Notes under the pieces: model-generated
The model's input: only the letters and a program-made list of their open reading frames with translations
The model's database searches: none
What the model was told of the DNA's origin: nothing
Translations under genes and position numbers: made by a program
NCBI GenBank assembly: GCA_002477595.1
Contig: DLQN01000054.1
Span: 13,770 to 27,227, forward strand
Length of the DNA: 13,458 nt
Direction of reading: 5' to 3'
Source of the DNA: Roseivirga sp. UBA7431
GTDB taxonomy: Bacteria; Bacteroidota; Bacteroidia; Cytophagales; Cyclobacteriaceae
Shown here: positions 7,817 to 13,458 of the stretch, piece by piece
How positions within the stretch are numbered: position 1 is the stretch's first letter
How the letters are laid out: each line of letters starts with the position of its first letter

Positions 7817-8845
7817 AAAATCTATATCAATGTTGCTTTGTTGGCGCATTAGGAAGTTGACACCGTTTTCAGGTGTCATTCCATCAAAGATAATTTTGTG
7901 AAGTGTTTCTGTAATCAAAGGTTTGAGGCCCTGACTATCAGCTAGCTGCTTGATGATTTTTATAGTGTTAATACCTTCAGCAACCTCATCCATTTCCGCG
8001 AGGGCTTCTTCTAAGGATTTGCCTTTGGCTATTTTGTAACCAAGAGTATAGTTTCTACTATTAGTACTAGTCGCTGTGGCGACAAGGTCACCAATACCAG
8101 CTAAGCCGATGAATGATGAGATTTCACCACCAAGTGCTTGGCCTAAGTAAATCATCTCAACCAAGCCCCTACTTACTAGTAAGCCCCGTGAGTTTTCACC
8201 CAAACCAAGGCCTGACAAAATACCGGAGGCTATGGCAATAATGTTTTTGAGAACCCCGCAAAGTTCAACACCCCGCAAATCGGCATTGCCATATACTTGA
8301 AAGTTCTCAGATCTGAGTAAAGCTTTACCTTCGTGAATCACTTCTGTAAATGGAGAGGCAATCACAGTGGCAGCTGGGTGTCCTGTTGATAGCTCAGATG
8401 CTAAGTTTGGGCCAGCCATGCATCCAACACGTACTACTACAGTCTCTTTTCTAATGATTTCACTCATGGTAGAGACGTGGTCCTTCGTAAGAACGAAGTT
8501 GCTGCCTCGGTTTTCTGGGATTTGAAGATCCAATCCTTTTGTGCCATGAATCATCATATGGTAAGGTCGGAGATGAGGTGCCAATTGCAAAATCAGTTCC
8601 CTAAAGTTAGCTGAAGGCACAACAGGGAATATGACATTACAATTCTTGGCGACTTCTTCCAGATTATGGGTGACCCTGATGGCGTCTGATATATGTTGAC
8701 CGGAAGAAATCCTAGTCGTTTGAATTTCGGTTGCGGTGGCAGGGTTTCTGGCATATAGAAGTACTTGCCTATTCTTAGCTAATATATTAGCTACGGCAGT
8801 TCCAAAGCTACCAGCTCCTAATACGCCTACCATGTTATCGGACAT
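7811..8845 (-). CDS. gpsA: NAD(P)H-dependent glycerol-3-phosphate dehydrogenase
   Basis: GpsA reduces dihydroxyacetone phosphate to sn-glycerol-3-phosphate in the cytoplasm, supplying the backbone of phospholipids. Numbered from the ATG at 8845 (344 residues), the Rossmann motif GVLGAGSFGTA covers about 7-17. A conserved Lys is in HGTKGLD (Lys103), GPNLASE is at 145-151, and GVLKNIIAIASGI carries the catalytic-type Lys200. GLAGIGDLVATATS with NSRN (about 247-265) is the family signature. The length is normal. Three ATGs are in frame (8860, 8845 and 8833). The first two overlap the 3' end of the upstream acyltransferase gene (stop at 8835), and 8833 leaves almost no N-terminus before the Rossmann strand. 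I prefer 8845; 8860 cannot be excluded. It is the last gene of a bioF-plsB-like-gpsA run and is probably translationally coupled to its upstream neighbour. Confidence 0.95.
   Translation of the reverse strand: MSDNMVGVLGAGSFGTAVANILAKNRQVLLYARNPATATEIQTTRISSGQHISDAIRVTHNLEEVAKNCNVIFPVVPSANFRELILQLAPHLRPYHMMIHGTKGLDLQIPENRGSNFVLTKDHVSTMSEIIRKETVVVRVGCMAGPNLASELSTGHPAATVIASPFTEVIHEGKALLRSENFQVYGNADLRGVELCGVLKNIIAIASGILSGLGLGENSRGLLVSRGLVEMIYLGQALGGEISSFIGLAGIGDLVATATSTNSRNYTLGYKIAKGKSLEEALAEMDEVAEGINTIKIIKQLADSQGLKPLITETLHKIIFDGMTPENGVNFLMRQQSNIDIDFL
7858..7878. repeat. Perfect 7-bp inverted repeat inside the 3' end of gpsA, about 42 bp past the protease stop
   Basis: TGACACC (7858-7864), a 7-base loop, and GGTGTCA (7872-7878) form a perfect inverted repeat able to fold into a hairpin in either transcript. 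No T-run follows on either strand, so it is not a canonical intrinsic terminator. It lies where read-through from the convergent protease gene would enter gpsA. It encodes part of a gpsA C-terminal segment (MTPENGVNF), so coding constraint or chance may explain it. Confidence 0.3.
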
Positions 8846-10541
8846 AATTTTCGAGTTCATATCCGTCTAGTCTGTTGTGATAGTAGAAGAGCACGTGCAA
8901 GTCTTGCGTGGTGATGTCTCCTTCTTTATTTCGGACTAGCGGACGCTTGGAGTGATACATGCCAACGTTCTTCAATCCGTGTTTAATAATTTGATCTGGG
9001 TCACCGGTTAAATAGGGTGATACATTTAATTTCCCTTCATTATACATGCTGTGTACTTTGGTGAGTACGCTTTGGAAACACTGTCTAAACTCATCATAGT
9101 CAATGATGAGGTCTTCTTCTGGAAGCCTGAGGAGGTTATATAAATCTAGCTTTGGATATCTCTTTTTAAAAATTACAAAGGCCGTGAAAGCCACTAAATG
9201 ACTTGCAAATACCTTATTAATTTTATGAAATTCCTCAACAATTCGTTCACTGAGCATCCTTGTGTATTCATCCTCGCGTTGCTCATTTTGTGAAATCACC
9301 TTGCCGTCTATAGTGAAATATTCTTGGGTGTCTATCACTCGGCCGTTCTGATCGTAACTCTCCCCATGCTCATCTACATAATTCCCAAGCACGTCCATGG
9401 CCTGCCCAATTGAAACAGAAATGTCAGATCCTTTCGTGAAGAATTTCACCAGGAAAGCCGAAATTTTATAAGATGTTGAATACTCGTCATTTTCAACGTA
9501 ATACCGCTCTTGACCTTGTAGTCTTAAGTACTGCCGAATTAAGCTTGGTGCTTCAAGAACGAAGTTGTAATTCAGGGTGACGGGTACTACGAAGATTTTC
9601 TCTAAAGAATCACGTTTACCCTTCTGATAATTTACACGTTGTGCCTCGATAGCTGTGCTCAAAAGGCCCAACTTTAGTCTGCTTTCAATTTTGCCTGATC
9701 TAGACCTCGTTCCCCCTGGGAAAAACAGGCTATGACAACCTCTTTGCATTGCAAGACTGGAATACGCCTTCAATGTCTCTAGGTACAGCAAATTCTTTTT
9801 TCTTCTATCTACTTTATAAGCACCAAGGCTATTCAAGAAATAGGAGATTACCTTAATGTTGAAGAGATTCAATCCTGCACCATAAATGAATGCGGGTAAG
9901 CCAAGAGCATTGATTACCCAGCCTATTAGAATGGAATCTAGATTGCTGAAGTGAGTAGGAACCATAACGATTGTTCCTTTTTTAGCCAGTTTTCTTAACT
10001 GGTCTACTTCTCCAGTAATATTAATTTTATCCTGAAGGGTATACTGCGTACTGAAAATAGACCAAAATCCTCTCGCACGAGAAGCATTCAATAGCCGCGC
10101 AAAGCCGAAGGTCACAATGGAGCGGGCCATGCGATAGCGCGATTTTTTGAAGTTTCCAGCAATTTCGCTGGCGTAACGAATGACTATTTCCTCAAGAATT
10201 TCGTCTAATTTTTGATCTTTCTCTTCATTGTTATTGCTCTGAGAGATTTGTAAGAGTCTTTCTTTAACACTCTTTAAAAAATCACCATCATCCTCTGGAT
10301 CAACAGCCCAAGGGTTTCTTTTCACACGTAGTTTTTCTCTGAAAACGGTGGTTTCTAATTCTTCCATCAGAGCATCCCTTGAGGAAGCCTGCAGTTTTAT
10401 ACGCTTGATGCTTTCTCGCGCAACTTCTTCAATAAATTCGTCTCTGTTTCGACTGAGCGCTACAACAGGCCATTCATTGATTCCACCGCGAACGATTGGC
10501 TCATATTTTTTCTTTACGTAATCTGGTGAGATTGATTCCAT
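8835..10541 (-). CDS. PlsB-like glycerol-3-phosphate 1-O-acyltransferase (LPLAT superfamily)
   Basis: This 568-residue protein of the glycerolipid acyltransferase superfamily probably acylates sn-glycerol-3-phosphate, the first step of phospholipid synthesis, at the inner membrane. The HX4D catalytic motif is HFSNLD (His197, Asp202). Motif II is about GAYKVDRRK (240-248). Motif III is FFPGGTRSRSGK (273-284), and motif IV is VVPVTLNYN...E (318-330). Motif III has Gly276 where the usual FPEGTRS has Glu. The size, the extra N-terminal region of about 170 residues and the C-terminal helical region with YYHNRL (553-558) resemble the long PlsB/GPAT group more than short PlsC enzymes. The start is ATG at 10541, 37 bp after bioF. 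Its 3' end overlaps gpsA, which makes its presumed substrate. 1-acylglycerol-3-phosphate acyltransferase activity is the main alternative. Confidence 0.82.
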   Translation of the reverse strand: MESISPDYVKKKYEPIVRGGINEWPVVALSRNRDEFIEEVARESIKRIKLQASSRDALMEELETTVFREKLRVKRNPWAVDPEDDGDFLKSVKERLLQISQSNNNEEKDQKLDEILEEIVIRYASEIAGNFKKSRYRMARSIVTFGFARLLNASRARGFWSIFSTQYTLQDKINITGEVDQLRKLAKKGTIVMVPTHFSNLDSILIGWVINALGLPAFIYGAGLNLFNIKVISYFLNSLGAYKVDRRKKNLLYLETLKAYSSLAMQRGCHSLFFPGGTRSRSGKIESRLKLGLLSTAIEAQRVNYQKGKRDSLEKIFVVPVTLNYNFVLEAPSLIRQYLRLQGQERYYVENDEYSTSYKISAFLVKFFTKGSDISVSIGQAMDVLGNYVDEHGESYDQNGRVIDTQEYFTIDGKVISQNEQREDEYTRMLSERIVEEFHKINKVFASHLVAFTAFVIFKKRYPKLDLYNLLRLPEEDLIIDYDEFRQCFQSVLTKVHSMYNEGKLNVSPYLTGDPDQIIKHGLKNVGMYHSKRPLVRNKEGDITTQDLHVLFYYHNRLDGYELENYVR

Positions 10542-10578
10542 CCAATAGAGTCCTAAAGATAATGGATTAAAAAAATGT

Positions 10579-11691
10579 TTAACCCAATGTATTCTTCAAG
10601 AGGTGGCAAATTAAAGTAATTTCTTCTTTGGTGTTGAAGGTATGGAGACAAATCCTGAGCCTTTCCGAACCTTCTTTTACAGTAGGGCTCAGAATAGGCC
10701 TAATGTCAAAGCCTTGGTTTTGTAAGTCTTGAGCTACTTCTTTGGTCTTTTCATTTCCGCCTATAACTATTGATTTAATAGGAGATAGGCTAGAAAATTC
10801 AGGTAGTAATTGATTAAAATGTTCAATTTTTTCTTGAAGATTAAGGGGTAGACTCGGGTGATTTTTTAAATAGTCAAATGCGCTTCGGACTGTAATTACT
10901 TCGTGAGGACTAGGTGCGGTGGTATAAATGAAAGGCCGACTAAAGTTAGTAATAAACTCTTTCAGCGGTTTTGAACCTGCAATACAAGCCCCATGAATGC
11001 CCATAGCTTTGCCGAATGTGTAGATTACTGCAAAGACTTTGTCCTGCAAACTCATTTCGGATACTAAGCCGGCTCCGTTTTGGCCGAAGATACCTGTGCT
11101 GTGCGCTTCATCAATGATCACCTTCGCGCTATACTGATCTGCTAATTTGATGATGTCTGACAGTGGGGCTTTATCACCATCCATTGAATAGATGGATTCG
11201 CATGCTATAAAAATCTCGCCTCCAGCCTCTTTTAGCTTTCGTTCTAAGTCGGCCAAATCATTATGCTTAAAAGGTAGTCGCTTGGCTAGGCTGAGCCTAC
11301 AACCGTCTTTTATGCAAGCATGAGAGTACTCATCGTATATAATTGTATCACCTCTTTGAGGTAAAGCTGAGAAAATGGCCAAGTTGGCCATGTATCCGGA
11401 GGCGAAAAGGGTCGCTGATTCAAACCCGAAAAGCTTAGCCAGATGGTTTTCACAGCTAATCGTTAATTCACTGTTCCCTGTAAGAAGTCTAGACCCTGTC
11501 GAACCGTTAGGGAGTTCTTCTTTAGTATATTCATCATGAATAGAGGCCTTTAAATCAGTTGAACGAGCCAAACCGAGATAATCATTGGACGAAAAGTCAA
11601 TGAGGTCTTCTTGTTTATGGCCTAAAGATCTAAATGAACCCTGATCTCTTCGCTTCGCTAGAAGGGCTTCTAATTTTGTTTCTCGACTCAT
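10579..11691 (-). CDS. bioF: 8-amino-7-oxononanoate synthase (PLP-dependent alpha-oxoamine synthase)
   Basis: BioF condenses pimeloyl-ACP/CoA with L-alanine to form 8-amino-7-oxononanoate in biotin synthesis. Numbered from the ATG at 11691 (370 residues), it shows DFSSNDYLGLA (about 32-42), NGSTGSRLLTGNS (62-74), a PLP-stacking-type His124 in YSHAC, DEAHSTGIFG with Asp194 and His197, and the Schiff-base Lys228 in YTFGKAMGIHG. RLRICLHTFNT lies near the C-terminus. The pattern fits BioF better than serine palmitoyltransferase or 2-amino-3-ketobutyrate CoA ligase, though alpha-oxoamine synthases are hard to separate by eye. An in-frame GTG at 11703 would add four residues; ATG is preferred. No other bio genes are in the window. 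It heads the bioF-plsB-like-gpsA run and diverges from the lpxR-like gene. Confidence 0.85.
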   Translation of the reverse strand: MSRETKLEALLAKRRDQGSFRSLGHKQEDLIDFSSNDYLGLARSTDLKASIHDEYTKEELPNGSTGSRLLTGNSELTISCENHLAKLFGFESATLFASGYMANLAIFSALPQRGDTIIYDEYSHACIKDGCRLSLAKRLPFKHNDLADLERKLKEAGGEIFIACESIYSMDGDKAPLSDIIKLADQYSAKVIIDEAHSTGIFGQNGAGLVSEMSLQDKVFAVIYTFGKAMGIHGACIAGSKPLKEFITNFSRPFIYTTAPSPHEVITVRSAFDYLKNHPSLPLNLQEKIEHFNQLLPEFSSLSPIKSIVIGGNEKTKEVAQDLQNQGFDIRPILSPTVKEGSERLRICLHTFNTKEEITLICHLLKNTLG

Positions 11692-11753
11692 TTCTGAACT
11701 CACAATCGCAATTGAGTTATTTTTTTAACATTTTTGCCCCAATCCGTGAATAT

Positions 11754-12722
11754 ATGTATTTGAGAAGTTTTCTTCTTTTTCTTTTCCTATTCTTATCGAT
11801 TCAAGTACGGTCGCAAGATATCGCTATGAGCCGTGAGTTTTCACTTTCAAATGAAAATGATGTCTATCTATTAAGAGAAAGTGATAGATATTACTCTAAT
11901 GGAGTGATTGCACATTATCGCTGGTTGCCTAAGAACCAAGACCCAGAGGATTCAACGAAAATAATCTTTGATTTTGAGTTCTCACACAAGTTTTATACCC
12001 CTCAAGACTTGTTAGTCAGTAATGTTGATGAATTCCATCGTCCTTATGCTGGCTTGTTATCAAGTGAGATTAGCTTCAACCAATACAGTAAAAGGACGAC
12101 TAGGAGGTATCTCGGGTTGGGGATTGGATTGGTAGGAAAAGCTTCTGGCGGCCAAGGTTTCCAAGAGTGGTATCATAGTGCAGTAGGTTTTCCAGCACCA
12201 AGGGGCTGGCAATATCAAATACCCAATGAATTCATCATCAATCTAAAAGCGGGTTTTAATAAACAGTTCATGTTGTCTCCAGGTAGAATTGATGTTATGT
12301 CAAGTACTGACTTTTCACTAGGGACGGGCTTCACTCATGCCATTCAAAGGCTAGATATTAGATTTGGTAAATTACAATGGCTAAGAAATTCAACCTTTAC
12401 CAATGCACTCATCGGAACAGGAAGTGATAATATACCTCGCCATAACTACATGTTTCTTGGGTATGGACTTCAGTATGTTGCTCATAACATCACTATTGAT
12501 GGTTCTATTTGGAATGATGATGCGGTACATACCGAAACATCCCAGCCTTGGGTCAGGCATCTCAGGATAGGCTTTGCGTCAAGTTCTGATAAGGCAACTT
12601 TTAAGCTTACCTATAACTGGTCAAGCCCCGAGGTGAGTGGGATTGGTAGGCATGCCTATTTGGCCTTAGAATTATTACTAAGGTTTCCATCGAATAGCTC
12701 AAACAATTCGGTTAGTAAGTAG
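11754..12722 (+). CDS. LpxR family outer-membrane lipid A 3'-O-deacylase
   Basis: Proteins of this family (DUF2219/LpxR) are outer-membrane beta-barrels that remove the 3'-acyloxyacyl group from lipid A, remodelling the outer leaflet. From the ATG at 11754 there are 322 residues. The signal peptide MYLRSFLLFLFLFLSIQVRS precedes Q21. The family hallmarks are SNENDVY (Asn35, Asp36), DRYYSNGV (Ser48), HRPYAGLL (95-102), and QEWYHSAVGFPAPRGWQYQ with the catalytic-type His141. The Asn/Asp, Ser and His correspond to the active-site residues described for Salmonella LpxR. The final strand HAYLALELLLRF is followed by a short polar tail. The reading frame stays open upstream to 11634, but that extension runs antisense into bioF and would bury the signal peptide. 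Activity on this organism's lipid A is inferred. The 50-bp spacer to bioF holds no convincing promoter pair. Confidence 0.88.
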   Translation: MYLRSFLLFLFLFLSIQVRSQDIAMSREFSLSNENDVYLLRESDRYYSNGVIAHYRWLPKNQDPEDSTKIIFDFEFSHKFYTPQDLLVSNVDEFHRPYAGLLSSEISFNQYSKRTTRRYLGLGIGLVGKASGGQGFQEWYHSAVGFPAPRGWQYQIPNEFIINLKAGFNKQFMLSPGRIDVMSSTDFSLGTGFTHAIQRLDIRFGKLQWLRNSTFTNALIGTGSDNIPRHNYMFLGYGLQYVAHNITIDGSIWNDDAVHTETSQPWVRHLRIGFASSSDKATFKLTYNWSSPEVSGIGRHAYLALELLLRFPSNSSNNSVSK

Positions 12723-12774
12723 GTAAGGTGAGTCGCTACATTGAGGCGGAAAGAGCCGATTTTACACTTATGTC

Positions 12775-12805
12775 CTTGGTCTTGCTGCTTTACGTGTTAA
12801 TATTG
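12775..12805 (+). promoter_or_regulatory. Candidate Bacteroidota-type promoter for the polyprenyl synthase gene
   Basis: CTTG (12775-12778) is followed after 19 bases by TAATATTG (12798-12805), one mismatch from the -7 consensus TAnnTTTG at a normal spacing. It would place transcription start around 12810, giving a very short leader before the ATG at 12821. No clear terminator for the upstream lpxR-like gene precedes it, so read-through is also possible. Confidence 0.3.
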
Positions 12806-12820
12806 TAACAACTAGTCTGA

Positions 12821-13458
12821 ATGGCACTGCAACTGAAGGAAATACAAGCTCCCGTAGCTTCTGAAATGATCGAATTTGAGCAAAAATTCAGGTCATTAAT
12901 GAAAAGCAAAGTATTTCTGATTGATAAAATCATGAGCTACATCGTGAAACGCAAGGGAAAGCAAATGCGTCCGATGTTTGTGTTCTTGTCAGCGGGTGTT
13001 TGTGGAACAATTTCCGAAAGGACTTATCGTGGTGCTTCCCTCATTGAACTTCTTCATACTGCTAGCTTGGTCCATGACGATGTAGTGGATGACTCGAACT
13101 TTAGGAGAGGGTTCTTTTCCATCAATGCGCTCTGGAAAAATAAAATTGCCGTTTTGGTCGGTGATTATCTTTTGTCTCGTGGATTACTTCTTTCTGTAGA
13201 TCACGAGGACTATGACCTTTTGAAGATTGTCTCCGAGGCTGTTCGCGAAATGAGCGAAGGGGAATTATTGCAAATGGCGAAGGCTAGAAGTCTTGATATC
13301 ACAGAAGATTTATATTATGAAGTCATTAGGCAAAAAACAGCCTCTTTGATAGCTTCTTGTTGTGCTGTAGGGGCCGCTTCGGCTGAAGGTGATAAAGAGA
13401 CCGTGATTCGAATGAAAGAGTTCGGACTCAGCGTTGGGATGGCCTTTCAAATTAAAGA
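12821..13458 (+). CDS. Polyprenyl diphosphate synthase, trans-isoprenyl type (partial, 3' end beyond window)
   Basis: The first 212 residues of a trans-prenyl elongating enzyme, which adds isopentenyl diphosphate units to an allylic primer, are present. GKQMRP (46-51) binds diphosphate. The first Asp-rich motif is DDVVD (86-90), followed by RRG (95-97). VGDYLLSR is at 113-120, EMSEGELLQM at 143-152, and RQKTASL at 170-176 (Lys172). The frame runs off the window at MAFQIK, just before the expected second Asp-rich motif. The stretch before DDVVD is HTASLVH, with a small Ala five residues upstream and no two-residue insertion. This is the pattern of medium/long-chain synthases, so the product is probably the side chain of menaquinone (heptaprenyl/octaprenyl type). 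An in-frame TGA immediately before the ATG fixes the earliest start. Exact chain length cannot be told. Confidence 0.92.
   Translation, partial: MALQLKEIQAPVASEMIEFEQKFRSLMKSKVFLIDKIMSYIVKRKGKQMRPMFVFLSAGVCGTISERTYRGASLIELLHTASLVHDDVVDDSNFRRGFFSINALWKNKIAVLVGDYLLSRGLLLSVDHEDYDLLKIVSEAVREMSEGELLQMAKARSLDITEDLYYEVIRQKTASLIASCCAVGAASAEGDKETVIRMKEFGLSVGMAFQIK

Noticed and set aside
11634..11753. N-terminal extension of the LpxR-family frame from an ATG at 11634
   Set aside because: The extension is antisense to the start of bioF, adds 40 non-conserved residues and would place the signal peptide internally; ATG at 11754 fits a normal signal peptide.
11704..11753. Promoter elements in the bioF/lpxR divergent spacer
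   Set aside because: CATTTTTG (11729-11736) resembles a -7 box, but the only nearby TTG is 14 bases away, too short for the Bacteroidota spacing; nothing better was found on the minus strand.
12745..12760. Possible terminator hairpin after the lpxR-like gene
   Set aside because: The stem is only three base pairs (GGC/GCC or CGG/CCG) and the following T-run is short; it does not qualify as an intrinsic terminator.
1..13458. CRISPR arrays, tRNA/rRNA genes, insertion sequences, toxin-antitoxin or other defence systems
   Set aside because: No regularly spaced repeats, tRNA-like cloverleaf ends, transposase-like frames or defence-type domains were seen on either strand; coding density by recognised housekeeping and envelope families is nearly complete.

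Overview
The window reads as a chromosomal segment of a Bacteroidota bacterium, probably of the Cytophagales type. The pointers are a giant exported protein ending in a type B (gliding-motility-associated, CHU_C-like) type IX secretion C-terminal domain, a PorP/SprF-family outer-membrane protein, a moderately low G+C content, few Shine-Dalgarno sites, and promoter-like sequences of the Bacteroidota TTG...TAnnTTTG kind. The exact taxon is inference. I see no IS elements, tRNA or rRNA genes, CRISPR arrays or phage genes.

Left part (1-7816). A 5.3-kb minus-strand gene encodes a modular cell-surface protein: signal peptide, beta-propeller-like module, PKD/Ig-like domains, a second propeller-like module, a long run of Ig-like domains, and the T9SS sorting domain. 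It is divergently transcribed from a PorP/SprF gene across a 215-bp AT-rich spacer. This is the usual pairing of a type B T9SS substrate with its outer-membrane partner. Eight bases after porP begins a Ste24-type (M48) membrane zinc metalloprotease, so the two are probably co-transcribed.

Middle part (7811-11691, minus strand). A tight cluster, bioF, a plsB-like acyltransferase gene and gpsA, is transcribed leftwards and converges on the protease gene with a 6-bp overlap of their 3' ends. GpsA makes sn-glycerol-3-phosphate and the PlsB-like enzyme would acylate it, so consecutive enzymes of phospholipid synthesis are encoded by overlapping genes. BioF makes the biotin precursor needed for the fatty-acid carboxylase, a looser link to the same theme.

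Right part (11754-13458, plus strand). Divergent from bioF is an outer-membrane lipid A 3'-O-deacylase (LpxR family) with its recognisable active-site residues. Next, after a 98-bp gap with a candidate promoter, is a polyprenyl diphosphate synthase cut off by the window edge just before its second Asp-rich motif. Its chain-length region looks like that of long-chain (quinone side-chain) enzymes.

Overall the window is envelope-centred: surface protein export, phospholipid and lipid A metabolism, and isoprenoid synthesis. All families are recognisable. The less ordinary points are the duplicated propeller module in the giant protein, the porP-protease coupling, the Glu-to-Gly change in the acyltransferase motif III, and a perfect inverted repeat inside gpsA just beyond the protease stop codon.
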